Shown here: positions 9,588 through 19,001 of the stretch, in pieces
Position numbering within the stretch: the stretch's first letter is position 1
How the letters are laid out: each line of letters starts with the position of its first letter
Source: Pseudomonadota bacterium
GTDB lineage: Bacteria > Pseudomonadota > Gammaproteobacteria > Steroidobacterales > Steroidobacteraceae
NCBI GenBank assembly: GCA_021805865.1
Contig: JAJZDX010000017.1
Location: 36,242-100,241 of the forward strand
DNA length: 64,000 bases
Reading direction: 5' to 3'
Made by a program: the position numbers and the translations under genes
Notes under the pieces: model-generated
Databases searched by the model: none
The model's input: only the letters and a program-made list of their open reading frames with translations
What the model was told of the DNA's origin: nothing

Positions 9588-9805
9588 TGGTAGGAGTCGT
9601 AGGTGAATCCCGCGGGACGCTGGCCGCGGGCGCTCGAGAAGTAGCCGCCGACATTGAATGCCAGGTCATGCGCACTGGGGGCCGAGTAGTACGCGTCCAC
9701 ACGCCGCTCGTCGTAGGTGGTGGCGGTGAGCTCGACGATCGCCTTGGTCCCGCGGAAGTCGGGCTTGCGAGTGATGAAGTTGACGGCGGCGCCGAGGATG
9801 CCGGC
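9588..9805 (-). pseudogene. Decayed TonB-dependent receptor fragment
   Basis: On the minus strand about 73 residues read as the plug-to-barrel junction of a TonB receptor: ILGAAVNFITRKPDFRGTKA, continuing with barrel-like strands to NVGGYFSSARGQRPAGFTYD. No signal peptide, plug start or C-terminal strand can be joined to it in any frame, and both sides run into non-coding-looking sequence. It lies just downstream of the intact receptor (10460-13039) on the same strand. It is probably the relic of a second receptor of the trehalose locus, although a distant paralogue is also possible. Confidence 0.65.
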
Positions 9806-10459
9806 GACGACAACGGCGACTCTATCGTGTGCCGCGCCTTTGCGGCCCGCCCGAGGGCAGCTGCGCAGGGGTGCGGCAGGCGCCAATGAGGAGCGTGTCG
9901 GCCGGCTGCCGGGGCGGGGTCTGCGGGCAGGACATCTGCGGGTGCGTTGCAGTCATCCAACGTCCTCCTGTGGGGGGAGCGAGCGCAGCCCGTGCCGCGC
10001 GGCCGCTCCTGCCTTCGCCGACACGGGCAGCGAGCGCAGCTCACCGGAAGAATTGGTTGGCATGGCGGTCCGTCCCGAAACACCGCCGGATGACCGATGC
10101 CATGCGTCGATACGTCGATGACGTCAATGCAATCGAGCTGTCGCGCCTAGAGCACCGTGCCGGTCCATTGTAAAAACCCCAAATCTGCCAATTGTAGGCA
10201 AAAGGAAACAGCGAGTGCCGTGGGTCGGCATGGAAGGCTGCCTGAGGCACGGAACCCTTCTCGGCGTGCCGCGGATGTCGCATAAGGCCCGCAAGATCCT
10301 TCCCGAGGCAGCTCCGGGTCGGTGTGAGCGCGGCCGCCTGCGCCGTGAGGACGAGTGTTGGGGCTCCCTCGCCGTGGCGGCCGGGATTGCCGCCACGGCG
10401 CCGCCGCGAATCCCCCACGCGCCGGGGGAGGGCGCGGGGGGATTCATCCCGGGGCGGTT
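9806..10459. other. Gap with no recognisable gene
   Basis: This stretch lies between the receptor relic and the stop of the intact TonB receptor. Reading frames here have no conserved motif and their composition looks like decayed coding sequence. It may hold the eroded 5' part of the relic. I see no convincing terminator or RNA gene. Confidence 0.5.
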
Positions 10460-13039
10460 TCAGAACAGATACTTCAACTGGGCCTGTATCTCGCGTCCGA
10501 AGATGGGCCGAGCCATCTCGAAGCCGTTGGCGATCCCGGAGCTGAGGACGCGCGCGTTGCCCTCCGTGAGCCCGATGGTGTCGGTGAGATTCGTGCCCTG
10601 CACGCGGACCTCGAAATGCGAGCCGATATCACCGACGATGCCCGCGCTCACCGTGTTATACGCGGGCAGAAGCTGCTGGTTGCCCGGATTGGAATAACGC
10701 AGATCGATGTGCGTGAACGTGGTGAAGACGGTTACCGCGCCCCAGTACATCGGCACGGTGTACTGCGGCGTGAAGCGAAACTGCAGGCGCGGCTGGCGCT
10801 GCAGGTAGCTGCCATTGTTGTTGAAGCCGGGCGCGCAGCCTCCGTTGGCCTGGAACTCGGTGCAGAAGTGCGTGTACTTGGAGTCCTGCCAATCGCCGGT
10901 CAGCTGCAGCTGCAGATTGTTGATCGGGCGCCAGTCGCCGGAAAAGAGCAGGCCGTTGGAGTTTGATCCATAGGTGTAGCTCGCCTGAATCAGCGATCCA
11001 CCGGGACCGGACAGGAACGCCTGGAACGGCACGCCGAAGAACTGGCGGTGGAAGAGCGTCAGAGACGTGAAGAACGTGTTTCCCGCCATCTTGAATCCCA
11101 TTTCGTAGTTCTTGACCTGCTGGGCATCGGGCGTGCCGCTGCGCAGATCGTCGAAGCTCGGGAAGTGGTAGCCGGAGTTGACGCGAACGTACGCGCTCAT
11201 GTGGTTGTTGAAATCGTAGTTCGCGCCGACGCTCCAAGCGCCCAGCGTATGGTCATAGTTGGATGGTGTCCATTGACCGGTAACCACGCTGACGTTGTTG
11301 TTGTAGAATGTCAGCCAATTGCCGTCGAGATTCTCGTTCTGCGTGTTCTCGATGCTGCCGCTGATGTTGTCGTTCTCCACCCGGAATTCGGCGTCGAGCA
11401 GCCAGGGTCCGGTATGCCACTGATCCGAGAGGTACTCGGCGATGTTGCGGCCGCTGTAGTGGTCCTGCAGGCTGTAGAACGATCCGCTCAGGATGCCGTT
11501 CTGGGTCGCGTAGCCGGTGCAGGCGCCGCCGGGAGTCCCGGCAGTCGGGCAGCCCCCGGCCGTGGACAGCGTCACGTTCACGAGCGGCGCGTTCGGCTGG
11601 GCGAGCATCAGCTCGTTGTTGCCCAGATACCAGGTGTCGTTCGCGGAGTAGCTGGCGAAGTAAGTGCCCAACGTGACCGTATTGCCGGTGAATACCTTGC
11701 GGCTCAGGCGGATCTCGTTGGTGAACGACTGTATCCGGTTGTCGACGATCCAGAATCCGAGCGAGGCGACCTCCGTGCTGGGGCTGAGGGTGCTGCCGTT
11801 CAGGAGGGTGCCCGTTCCGCTGATGAAGGGGCTGCCGCCGGTGGCGGCCATGATGCCGCTGGTGCCGTTGGCGCTCGAAATCTCGCTGGAGATGAAGCTC
11901 GAGAGCGTCTCGGGCGAGAGGTTGTTGAACAGGGCATTGGTTGGCATGTAGCCGCCGGTGTAGCCCATGTTGTCACTGAGCGCCCACTTGCCGATATGGA
12001 GGTTGAGGTCGGCGCCGAACATGTGGACGTGGGAGCCGCGGCCGTTGGCGAGGTCGGCGCTGATGGTGCCGGGGGCGCAGCCGTTCGCCGGCTGGCCGGG
12101 CTGGACGCAGGGGAATTCCTGGACCGTGATCGCACGGTTGGCGTTGCCCGCGAACGTGCCGGTGTTCGGATTGAAGCCCGGGAAAGCCGACACATTCTCG
12201 CCGTTCGGACTGACCGCGACCGGGATGTCGGTGATGAACAGGTTCTTGTCATTGAGCTCCCGGCCCCAGAGCAGCAGGTTGCCACCGTGCCAGGTGTGAT
12301 ACAGGGTGGCGGTGAGCTGCCCGCCGCTGTTGGCGGGGAATTGGGAGTTGCGGATGCCGTCCGACTCGCGGTAGAAGCCGCCGACGCTGAAGTACCAGTG
12401 ATGGGACAGCGGTCCGCCGTAGAAGCCGTCCAGGCGGTACAGGCCGTCGGTGCCGAGCGTCAGGCCGAGCTCGCCGTGCGGCGTGGGGGTGCCGTGACGC
12501 AGAATGTAGTTGACGGTGGCGCCGATCTGGCCGCTGGAGTACACGACCGACGGTCCGCCCTGCACGACCTGCACCCGTTGCACGGTGTCGTCGAGGCGGA
12601 TGAGAGAAGAGTTGTCCATGAAGGAGATCGTCGGGGCCGGGTAGACCGGCGTGCCGTTGATCTGCATCGTGACGTAGGGCGCATCGCCGCCTCCGGGAAA
12701 GCCGGCGATCTCGATGTTCGGTCCGGTGTCACCGCCGCTCGCCTCCGGCCACAGGCCCGGCACGATCTTGAGCAGATCGGCGGCGCTGGAGGGCATCGCA
12801 TCGTGGATCTGGGTGAGGTTGGCCGTGGTGACCGAGAAGCTGGCGTTGAGCAGCCGCACGCCGCTCGCCATGGGTGTGGCGGTCACGATGACCGTTTGCA
12901 GCGAGGGCAGAACCGGCGCGCCGGCGCCCGGCGTTGCCTGAGGGGTTGCGGCCGCCGGATCGGGCGTCTTGGCGTGGACGCTGCCTGCCGCGAGCGTCAG
13001 TAGACCGGCGGCGTAGGCCGTCAACGGGTGACATTTCAT
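10460..13039 (-). CDS. TonB-dependent outer-membrane receptor (trehalose locus)
   Basis: This is an 859-residue TonB-gated outer-membrane transporter. The start at 13039 has a good ribosome site (AGAGG about 8 bases upstream) and a Sec signal (MKCHPLTAYAAGLLTLAAGS). A TonB box-like QTVIVTA follows near residue 50, then a plug domain (DLLKIVPGLWPEASGGDTGP, VQRVQVVQGGPSVVYSSGQI) and a 22-strand-type barrel ending in EIQAQLKYLF with the terminal aromatic residue. The plug-end motif reads GATVNYILRHG. Upstream at 13331-13360 is the same operator pair as at the trehalase promoter. The likely cargo is therefore trehalose or a related oligosaccharide, although the family also moves siderophores and other solutes. 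Confidence 0.88.
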   Translation of the reverse strand: MKCHPLTAYAAGLLTLAAGSVHAKTPDPAAATPQATPGAGAPVLPSLQTVIVTATPMASGVRLLNASFSVTTANLTQIHDAMPSSAADLLKIVPGLWPEASGGDTGPNIEIAGFPGGGDAPYVTMQINGTPVYPAPTISFMDNSSLIRLDDTVQRVQVVQGGPSVVYSSGQIGATVNYILRHGTPTPHGELGLTLGTDGLYRLDGFYGGPLSHHWYFSVGGFYRESDGIRNSQFPANSGGQLTATLYHTWHGGNLLLWGRELNDKNLFITDIPVAVSPNGENVSAFPGFNPNTGTFAGNANRAITVQEFPCVQPGQPANGCAPGTISADLANGRGSHVHMFGADLNLHIGKWALSDNMGYTGGYMPTNALFNNLSPETLSSFISSEISSANGTSGIMAATGGSPFISGTGTLLNGSTLSPSTEVASLGFWIVDNRIQSFTNEIRLSRKVFTGNTVTLGTYFASYSANDTWYLGNNELMLAQPNAPLVNVTLSTAGGCPTAGTPGGACTGYATQNGILSGSFYSLQDHYSGRNIAEYLSDQWHTGPWLLDAEFRVENDNISGSIENTQNENLDGNWLTFYNNNVSVVTGQWTPSNYDHTLGAWSVGANYDFNNHMSAYVRVNSGYHFPSFDDLRSGTPDAQQVKNYEMGFKMAGNTFFTSLTLFHRQFFGVPFQAFLSGPGGSLIQASYTYGSNSNGLLFSGDWRPINNLQLQLTGDWQDSKYTHFCTEFQANGGCAPGFNNNGSYLQRQPRLQFRFTPQYTVPMYWGAVTVFTTFTHIDLRYSNPGNQQLLPAYNTVSAGIVGDIGSHFEVRVQGTNLTDTIGLTEGNARVLSSGIANGFEMARPIFGREIQAQLKYLF

Positions 13040-13330
13040 GTTTGTTGCCTCTTCATGTGGGAGATGAGCGGGAAGTGCGGCAGGGAAAATTCCGCGGCGA
13101 GACTCGAGCCGACGGCCGGGCGTTGCGGCCCACGGAGCGGGGTGTTGGTGTTGGGCCGAGGCGGGATCGATGCGCTCCCGTCCGGCACGGTCGTGCCGTG
13201 AGGGCGAACCGCGCCGACATCCTGCCTCGGCGAGGCGGCACTGCCGTGGGTTCGTACCCGGCGACCAAGAGCATGGCGGTTCCCCCCGAAATACCGCAGA
13301 TGAAACCGATGTCCCCTCCCGCTGGGAGAA

Positions 13331-13360
13331 TGACATCGATATCAAATGATATCGATGTCA
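13331..13360. promoter_or_regulatory. Paired LacI-type operators upstream of the TonB receptor
   Basis: TGACATCGATATCA (13331-13344) and TGATATCGATGTCA (13347-13360) form a perfect larger inverted repeat of 14-base arms around AAAT (13330-13361). The right 14-mer is identical to 7355-7368. The element is about 290 bases upstream of the receptor start, in a 489-base gap between that gene and typA. The rest of the gap shows no gene. Confidence 0.6.
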
Positions 13361-13528
13361 TCGTAACATTGCAATACTTCCTGCGATTTGCGCCACAGCA
13401 AATTCACGCGGAAAGCCGGGTTCGCCGAATACTGTTGCTAAATTACAACAAAAATCAAGGCAGGCGATCGGGTGCTCAGCTCCTCAGGGCCGAAACGGGG
13501 GCGACAAAGCAGGGCCCGCCGTTGTGCT

Positions 13529-15364
13529 TCAGGCGGTGAGGGCCTGGGGATCCTGGTCCGTGTCGCGCTGCGCGCGGCGGCGCTCCTGGTCGGTGAGATG
13601 GCGCTTGCGGATGCGGATCGAGGCCGGCGTCACCTCGACGAGCTCGTCGTCCGCGATGAACTCCACGGCGTATTCCAGCGTGAGCTCGATCGGCGGGGTG
13701 AGCAGGATGGCATCGTCCTTGCCGGCGGCGCGGATGTTGGTCAGCTTCTTGGTCTTGATGGGGTTGACCACCAGATCGTTGTCGCGGCTGTGGATGCCGA
13801 TGATCATCCCCTCGTAGAGCTTCTCCCCGGGACTCACGAACAGCCTGCCGCGCTCTTGCAGGTTGAACAGGGCGTACGCGACGGCTTCGCCTTGCTCATT
13901 GCTCACCAGCACGCCGTTGCGCCGCTCGGGTATCTCGCCCTTGACCGGAGCGAAGCCGTCGAAGATGTGGCTCATCAGGCCGGTGCCGCGGGTGAGGGTG
14001 AGGAACTCGCCCTGGAAGCCGATCAGGCCGCGCGCGGGAACTCGGTAATCCAGGCGCGCCCGGCCGTTGCCGTCGGCGGCCATGTCGGTGAGCTCGGCGC
14101 GGCGGCGGCCCAATGCCTCCATCACCGCGCCCTGGTGCGAGTCTTCGACGTCGACAGTGAGGGCCTCGTAGGGCTCCTGCACCTCGCCGCTCACCACCCG
14201 GGTGAGCACCTGCGGGCGGGAGACGGCGAGCTCATAGCCCTCGCGTCGCATGTTCTCGATGAGAATGGTGAGGTGCAGCTCTCCGCGGCCGCAGACCCGG
14301 AACATGTCCGGAGAGTCCGTGTCCTCGACGCGCAGCGCCACGTTGCTTTGCAGTTCCCGCTGTAGTCGCTCGCGCAGCTGGCGGCTGGTCACGAACTTGC
14401 CTTCCCGGCCGGCGAACGGCGAGGTGTTGACCTGGAACTGCATGGCGAGCGTCGGCTCATCGATCCGGATCGGCGGCAGGCCTTCGGCGCATTCGCTGTC
14501 GCAAACGGTCAGGCCGATATTCACTGCCTCGACGCCGGTGATGGCGACGATATCGCCGGCGCCCGCCTCCTCGGCCGGTTGGCGCTGCAGGCCGGTGAAG
14601 GTGAGCACCTGAGCGACCTTGGCAGATCCCCGGTCCTGCTCGCCGTAGCGCAGTGCCACGGCCTGGCCCGGGCGGACCGAGCCGCGGCGAATGCGCCCGA
14701 TGCCGATGCGGCCCACGTAGCTGTTGTAATCGAGCGTCGAGATCTGCAGCTGCAGCGGACGGTCGCCTTCGGCGGCCGGCGGCGGCACGTGCTCGAGAAT
14801 GGCCTCGAACAGCGCGGTCATGTCGGTCCCCGGTGTCTCGTGATCCTTGCCGGCCCAGCCCTGCAGCGCAGAGGCGTAGATCACCGGGAAGTCGAGCTGC
14901 TCGTCGCTGGCGCCGAGCTTGTCGAACAGCTCGAAGGTCTGGTCGATGACCCAGTCGGGGCGGGCGCCCGGACGGTCGACTTTGTTGACGACCACGATGG
15001 CCTTCAAGCCGAGCGAGAGCGCCTTGCGCGTGACGAAACGGGTCTGCGGCATGGGGCCCTCGACCGCATCGACCACCAGCAGCACCCCGTCGACCATCGA
15101 GAGCACGCGCTCGACTTCGCCGCCGAAGTCCGCGTGTCCCGGGGTATCGACGACGTTGATGCGGGTGCCGCGGTACTCGATGGCGCAGTTCTTGGCGAGG
15201 ATCGTGATGCCGCGCTCGCGCTCCAAGTCATTCGAGTCCATGATGCGCTCGGTGAGCTTCTCATGGGCGGCGAAGGTGCCGGATTGCTTGAGCAGGCAGT
15301 CGACCAGGGTGGTCTTGCCGTGATCGACGTGGGCAATGATGGCAATGTTGCGGATGGGCTTCAT
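13529..15364 (-). CDS. typA: Ribosome-associated GTPase TypA/BipA
   Basis: This is a translational GTPase of 611 residues, the normal TypA length. It starts MKPIRNIAIIAHVDHGKTTL, with the G1 loop AHVDHGKTT, G2 region RERGIT, G3 DTPGHADF and G4 NKVD. EF-G-like domains III and V and the TypA-specific C-terminal domain follow (RNGVLVSNEQGEAVAYALF). It binds 70S ribosomes and supports 50S assembly and growth under stress or cold. It stands alone on the minus strand, with no obvious operon partner. It is a core gene with no sign of transfer. Confidence 0.97.
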   Translation of the reverse strand: MKPIRNIAIIAHVDHGKTTLVDCLLKQSGTFAAHEKLTERIMDSNDLERERGITILAKNCAIEYRGTRINVVDTPGHADFGGEVERVLSMVDGVLLVVDAVEGPMPQTRFVTRKALSLGLKAIVVVNKVDRPGARPDWVIDQTFELFDKLGASDEQLDFPVIYASALQGWAGKDHETPGTDMTALFEAILEHVPPPAAEGDRPLQLQISTLDYNSYVGRIGIGRIRRGSVRPGQAVALRYGEQDRGSAKVAQVLTFTGLQRQPAEEAGAGDIVAITGVEAVNIGLTVCDSECAEGLPPIRIDEPTLAMQFQVNTSPFAGREGKFVTSRQLRERLQRELQSNVALRVEDTDSPDMFRVCGRGELHLTILIENMRREGYELAVSRPQVLTRVVSGEVQEPYEALTVDVEDSHQGAVMEALGRRRAELTDMAADGNGRARLDYRVPARGLIGFQGEFLTLTRGTGLMSHIFDGFAPVKGEIPERRNGVLVSNEQGEAVAYALFNLQERGRLFVSPGEKLYEGMIIGIHSRDNDLVVNPIKTKKLTNIRAAGKDDAILLTPPIELTLEYAVEFIADDELVEVTPASIRIRKRHLTDQERRRAQRDTDQDPQALTA

Positions 15365-15647
15365 GGGAGGCCGGTGGGGCTGGCGGTATTGCCGGGTGGC
15401 AAAGACTTCGAACTATAGCAGATTGATGTCCGGCCTGCTTTGGGGAATCCCCGCTCGGTCGGGCGCTCTGCGATCCTCCCCAGTGCGATGCCGATATCCA
15501 GCCTGGGCGGTGGCCTCGCAGGTGCGGCCGGTGGCAGCCGCGCCGGAGGCCGTCGCGAACGCGAGGCGAGGGCGGTCGATGCGCTGAGGCGCCGCAGGCT
15601 CGACCTGGGCCTTGGAATCGCCGGCCGATGGCCCCACACTTCTTTTA

Positions 15648-17501
15648 ATGTCCATTGCCGCACGCGCCCGCCGCGAGGCGCTCTCTGCGCCTCCTTCCGA
15701 GCCGCTGACGCTGCGCGGATTCCTCGGTGTATTCCGCTACAGCCGCCGTGCCATCGAGCTCGTCTGGAGCACCAACCGGGCGCTCACCGTATGGTTTGCC
15801 CTGCTGACGCTCGTGGCCGGTGTGTTGCCGGCCTCGGTCCTCGGCATCGGCTCGCTGATCGTCGATGGTGTCGTCGCCGCCATCCACAGCGCAGGCGCCG
15901 GCACCTCGCGCGTGATCGAGCTCGTCGTCATCGAGGGCGTGCTGGTCGCCTCGATCGCCGCCGCCCAACGCGGATTGACCCTGTCCCGCTCGCTGCTGCG
16001 CGTTCAGCTGGGGCAGCGCGTCAACGAGATGATCCTCGAGAAGGCGCTGACGCTCTCGCTCGGACAGTTCGAGGATTCGGAGTTCTACGACAAGCTTACC
16101 CGGGCCCGCCGCGAGGCCTCGAGCCGGCCGCTGAGTCTGGTCACCCGGACGTTCGGGCTGGCACAGAACGCCATCTCCCTGGTGAGCTTCGCCACGCTGC
16201 TGGCGCAATTCTCTCCCTGGGCGGTGCTCGTGCTGCTGCTCGCGGGTCTGCCGGCGTTCGTCGCCGAGGCCAAGTTCTCCGGCGATGCATTTCGGCTGTT
16301 CCGCTGGCGCTCGCCCGAGACGCGCATGCAGACCTATCTCGAGACGGTGCTCGCCCGCGAGGACTACGTCAAGGAGGTCAAGCTGTACGGGCTCGGGCCG
16401 AGGCTGCTCGACCGCTACCGCGGCATCTTCCACCGGCTGTATCGGGCCGATCGCGCGCTGACCGTGCGGCGCGACCTGTGGGGCTTCGCCCTCGGGTTGG
16501 TTGCTACATTGACTCTCTACGGAGCGTATGCCTGGATCGCCGTCAGCACCATCAGGCGGGTGATCACCCTCGGCGAGATGACGATGTACGTCGGGGCGTT
16601 CCGCCAGGGTCAAACCGCCGTCTCGGCGATGCTGTCGGCCGTCGGCGGCATGTACGAAGACAACCTCTACCTCTCGACGCTGTACGAGTACCTGGAGACG
16701 CCGGTGCCCGCGCCATCCGGGGGCATGGTGCGCGGGCCGCACCCGGAGGATGGCATTCGCTTCGAGGATGTCAGCTTCATCTATCCGGGCGCGCGGACCG
16801 CCGCGCTCGAGCACGTCACCTTGCATCTGCCCCCCGGCACCAGCCTGGCGCTGGTCGGGGAGAACGGCTCCGGCAAGACGACGCTCATCAAGCTGTTGAC
16901 ACGGCTGTACGCGCCGACGAGCGGCAGGATCCTGCTCGATGGCCGCGACCTCGCCGACTGGGACGAGCAGGCGCTGCGCGGGCGGATCGGCGTGATCTTC
17001 CAGGACTTCGCCCGCTACCAGATGCCGGTCGGAGAGAACATCGGCGCGGGCGATGAGCGCTATTTCGAGGATGAGGCCCGCTGGCAGGAGGCGGCCCGCA
17101 TGGGCCGCGCCGACAGCTTCATCGAGGCGCTGCCGGCGGGCTACCACACGCAGCTCGGCACGTGGTTCCAGGACGGGCATGAGCTCTCCGGAGGACAATG
17201 GCAGAAGGTGGCCCTGTCGCGGGCTTTCATGCGCACGCGGGCGGATGTGTTGGTGCTGGATGAGCCGACCGCCGCCATGGACGCGCAGGCGGAAGCCGAG
17301 GTGTTCGAGCGCTTCCGCCAGCTCGCCCGCGAGCGCATCACCATTCTCATCTCGCACCGCTTCTCCACGGTGCGCATGGCCGACCAGATCATGGTGCTCG
17401 ACCATGGCCGCATCCTGGAGCGGGGGAGCCACGAGGAGCTCATGCGGCTCGATGGCCTCTACGCGCGTCTCTTCGCGCTGCAGGCGCGCGGGTATCGTTG
17501 A
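15648..17501 (+). CDS. ABC exporter half-transporter (fused membrane and ATPase domains)
   Basis: The protein has about 617 residues from the ATG at 15648 (MSIAARARREAL). An upstream in-frame ATG at 15612 is possible but less natural. The N-terminal ~330 residues contain about six membrane helices of the ABC exporter type. The ATPase follows, with Walker A GENGSGKTTL, Q-loop IFQDFARYQM, signature LSGGQWQKVAL, Walker B VLVLDEPTAAMD and H-loop ISHRFSTVR. It would work as a homodimer or with a partner not seen here, exporting a lipid, peptide or drug across the inner membrane. The substrate is unknown. It is divergent from typA. Confidence 0.9.
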   Translation: MSIAARARREALSAPPSEPLTLRGFLGVFRYSRRAIELVWSTNRALTVWFALLTLVAGVLPASVLGIGSLIVDGVVAAIHSAGAGTSRVIELVVIEGVLVASIAAAQRGLTLSRSLLRVQLGQRVNEMILEKALTLSLGQFEDSEFYDKLTRARREASSRPLSLVTRTFGLAQNAISLVSFATLLAQFSPWAVLVLLLAGLPAFVAEAKFSGDAFRLFRWRSPETRMQTYLETVLAREDYVKEVKLYGLGPRLLDRYRGIFHRLYRADRALTVRRDLWGFALGLVATLTLYGAYAWIAVSTIRRVITLGEMTMYVGAFRQGQTAVSAMLSAVGGMYEDNLYLSTLYEYLETPVPAPSGGMVRGPHPEDGIRFEDVSFIYPGARTAALEHVTLHLPPGTSLALVGENGSGKTTLIKLLTRLYAPTSGRILLDGRDLADWDEQALRGRIGVIFQDFARYQMPVGENIGAGDERYFEDEARWQEAARMGRADSFIEALPAGYHTQLGTWFQDGHELSGGQWQKVALSRAFMRTRADVLVLDEPTAAMDAQAEAEVFERFRQLARERITILISHRFSTVRMADQIMVLDHGRILERGSHEELMRLDGLYARLFALQARGYR

Positions 17502-17721
17502 CCTTACCCTCGCGGAGCGACGGCAGATGCAGAGTGATCCCGATGCGCTCATGGCGGCGATGATTGCGGGCTCCCGGCCCATGCCGGTCGAGCGGGGGCT
17601 CCCGCACGGGAGCGATGCGGCCTCGAGGCGGATGCGACACGGGTGACAGGCGAGCGGGACGAGAGCTTCAAGCTGTTGAGGCGCGACAGCGGTCACGGAC
17701 TTGAGTGTGTGCCGCAATCTC

Positions 17722-18045
17722 TCAACGCTCGAGCATCGGAAGCTTCTCTGGCGCACCGTCCCATTGTTTCGCATCCTCGGGCGCGGGAATCTTCTGCGCG
17801 AGGACGGGCCACTTCGGGGCGAGCTGCCTGTTGAGCTCAAGGAAGTGCTCCTGCCCCTTTGGCACCTCGTCCTCGGGGAATATCGCTTCGGCGGGACACT
17901 CCTGGACACACAGGGTGCAATCGATGCACTCGTCGGGGTCGATCACCAGCATGTTGGGACCCGCGTGGAAACAGTCCACCGGGCACACTTCCACGCAGTC
18001 GGTGTACTTGCATTTGATGCAGTTTTCAGTGACGACGTGGGTCAC
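17722..18045 (-). CDS. fdxA: 7Fe-type ferredoxin FdxA
   Basis: This is a 107-residue electron carrier with a [3Fe-4S] and a [4Fe-4S] cluster. Cluster ligands are C9, C17 and C21 ([14 protein letters not shown]) and the block [12 protein letters not shown] at residues 40-51. C12 is the extra cysteine often present in this family. The C-terminal extension [16 protein letters not shown] is typical of Azotobacter FdI/FdxA-type ferredoxins. An FNR/DNR-type box at 18114-18127 is centred 75 bases upstream of the start, the right distance for an activated promoter with a short leader. It is divergent from the DNR-like regulator. Confidence 0.95.
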   Translation of the reverse strand: MTHVVTENCIKCKYTDCVEVCPVDCFHAGPNMLVIDPDECIDCTLCVQECPAEAIFPEDEVPKGQEHFLELNRQLAPKWPVLAQKIPAPEDAKQWDGAPEKLPMLER

Positions 18046-18113
18046 GGCTCACTCCTTGCCGCCTGCCGCGGCTCTCAGCGGGAAAACCTAGCGTTTGTGA
18101 GAGGTCGTGCGCC

Positions 18114-18127
18114 TTGATCAACGTCAA
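18114..18127. promoter_or_regulatory. FNR/DNR-type box upstream of fdxA
   Basis: TTGATCAACGTCAA matches the FNR-superfamily pattern TTGAT-N4-(A/G)TCAA. It lies between fdxA (minus) and the DNR-like regulator (plus). If centred at -41.5 for fdxA, transcription would start near 18079, giving a leader of about 34 bases. Confidence 0.65.
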
Positions 18128-18212
18128 GCTGTTCCCGCCGTACCGGCGGAGGAGAAGCCGTGGGCATCGGGTCGCTCGCTCTCGATAATGCGGGCTCGTG
18201 TGATAAAGTAGG

Positions 18213-18228
18213 TGAGAATCGTCTCTCA
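18213..18228. promoter_or_regulatory. Inverted repeat before the DNR-like gene
   Basis: TGAGA-ATCGTC-TCTCA lies 36 bases upstream of the regulator start. It could be an operator for a second regulator or for autoregulation. No family can be assigned. Confidence 0.3.
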
Positions 18229-18263
18229 TCGATGCCCCCCTGGACCGTCCGCTACGAGGCAGC

Positions 18264-18950
18264 ATGCAGGCAGACAGGGCGCTGGCCCTCGAGCTGAGCC
18301 ACCATTACCTGTTCTCCGCATTGTCGGAGGCTCAGCAAGAGCGGCTGCTCGCGACCGCGGTATCGCGGCAGCTTTCCCCGGGTGAGCGCCTGTTCACCCA
18401 CGGGGAACGCGCGGGACAGTTTTTCCTGGTGCGGCGCGGCTGCGTGAAGCTGTATCGTCTTTCGCCTGAGGGGGACGAGAAGATCATGCGGCTCATCCGG
18501 CCTTCCCAGACGTTTGCCGAAAGCATCCTGTTCATGGACGCGCCGCAATATCCGGTGCATGGGGAGGGCGTGGAGGCCGCCGAGCTGATCGCTTTCGATC
18601 GCGAGACATTCCTTGCAATCCTGCGGGAGTCTTTCCCCACCTGCCTCGCGGTGATGGCGCAGATGACTCGGCGGATCCAGGCGCACTGGGATGAGATTGA
18701 GACGCTGGCTCTGCAGAACAGCCGCTACCGTGTGGTGCACTACCTGCTCGGGCTCCTGCCTCAGACCGCTCAAGGCCGGGTTACCGTGACACTTCCGGCG
18801 CGCAAGATGGTGATTGCGGCGCACGTGGCCGTCACGCCGGAGACGCTCTCCCGGACGCTGCGGGGCCTCAGCGACGAGGGCCTCATCGAGGGTGCGGGGG
18901 AGGAAGTTACGATTGTCGATGTGGAAAGGCTCCGTCGCCACATGCGCTGA
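18264..18950 (+). CDS. Crp/Fnr-superfamily regulator, DNR-like
   Basis: This is a 228-residue one-component regulator. An N-terminal cyclic-nucleotide-binding-like beta barrel spans about residues 15-125 (FTHGERAGQFFLVRRGCVKL), then a long dimerisation helix and a C-terminal winged helix. The recognition helix reads TPETLSRTLRGL, with the Glu-Ser-Arg triad that reads TTGA half sites in FNR. There is no N-terminal cysteine cluster, so it is not an oxygen-sensing [4Fe-4S] FNR. The layout fits DNR/NnrR-type, NO-responsive members, although an NO role is inference. Three matching boxes lie at 18114, 18954 and 22019. A GAGG ribosome site precedes the ATG. Confidence 0.88.
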   Translation: MQADRALALELSHHYLFSALSEAQQERLLATAVSRQLSPGERLFTHGERAGQFFLVRRGCVKLYRLSPEGDEKIMRLIRPSQTFAESILFMDAPQYPVHGEGVEAAELIAFDRETFLAILRESFPTCLAVMAQMTRRIQAHWDEIETLALQNSRYRVVHYLLGLLPQTAQGRVTVTLPARKMVIAAHVAVTPETLSRTLRGLSDEGLIEGAGEEVTIVDVERLRRHMR

Positions 18951-18953
18951 CGC

Positions 18954-18967
18954 TTGACGGCCGTCAA
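18954..18967. promoter_or_regulatory. FNR/DNR-type box before the membrane-protein operon
   Basis: TTGACGGCCGTCAA is a perfect palindrome directly after the regulator stop. It ends 34 bases before the ATG at 19002. A class II position would put the transcript start at about the ATG, so the leader would be absent or very short. Confidence 0.6.
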
Positions 18968-19001
18968 GGCGCAAAAGGAGGGTTGCGAGGACGCTTCGCC
19001 C

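Noticed and set aside
17527..17645. Possible 38-residue ORF after the ABC exporter
   Set aside because: It has no ribosome site, no motif and no partner. It looks like read-through of the exporter tail region.
15645..17909. Long minus-strand frame opposite the ABC exporter
   Set aside because: Shadow frame caused by high GC in the third codon position. It has no motifs, and the plus strand has all ABC motifs.
18954..19001. TTG start for the membrane protein
   Set aside because: The TTG is the first base triplet of the FNR/DNR palindrome, and the added 16 residues precede no conserved feature. The ATG at 19002 is preferred.
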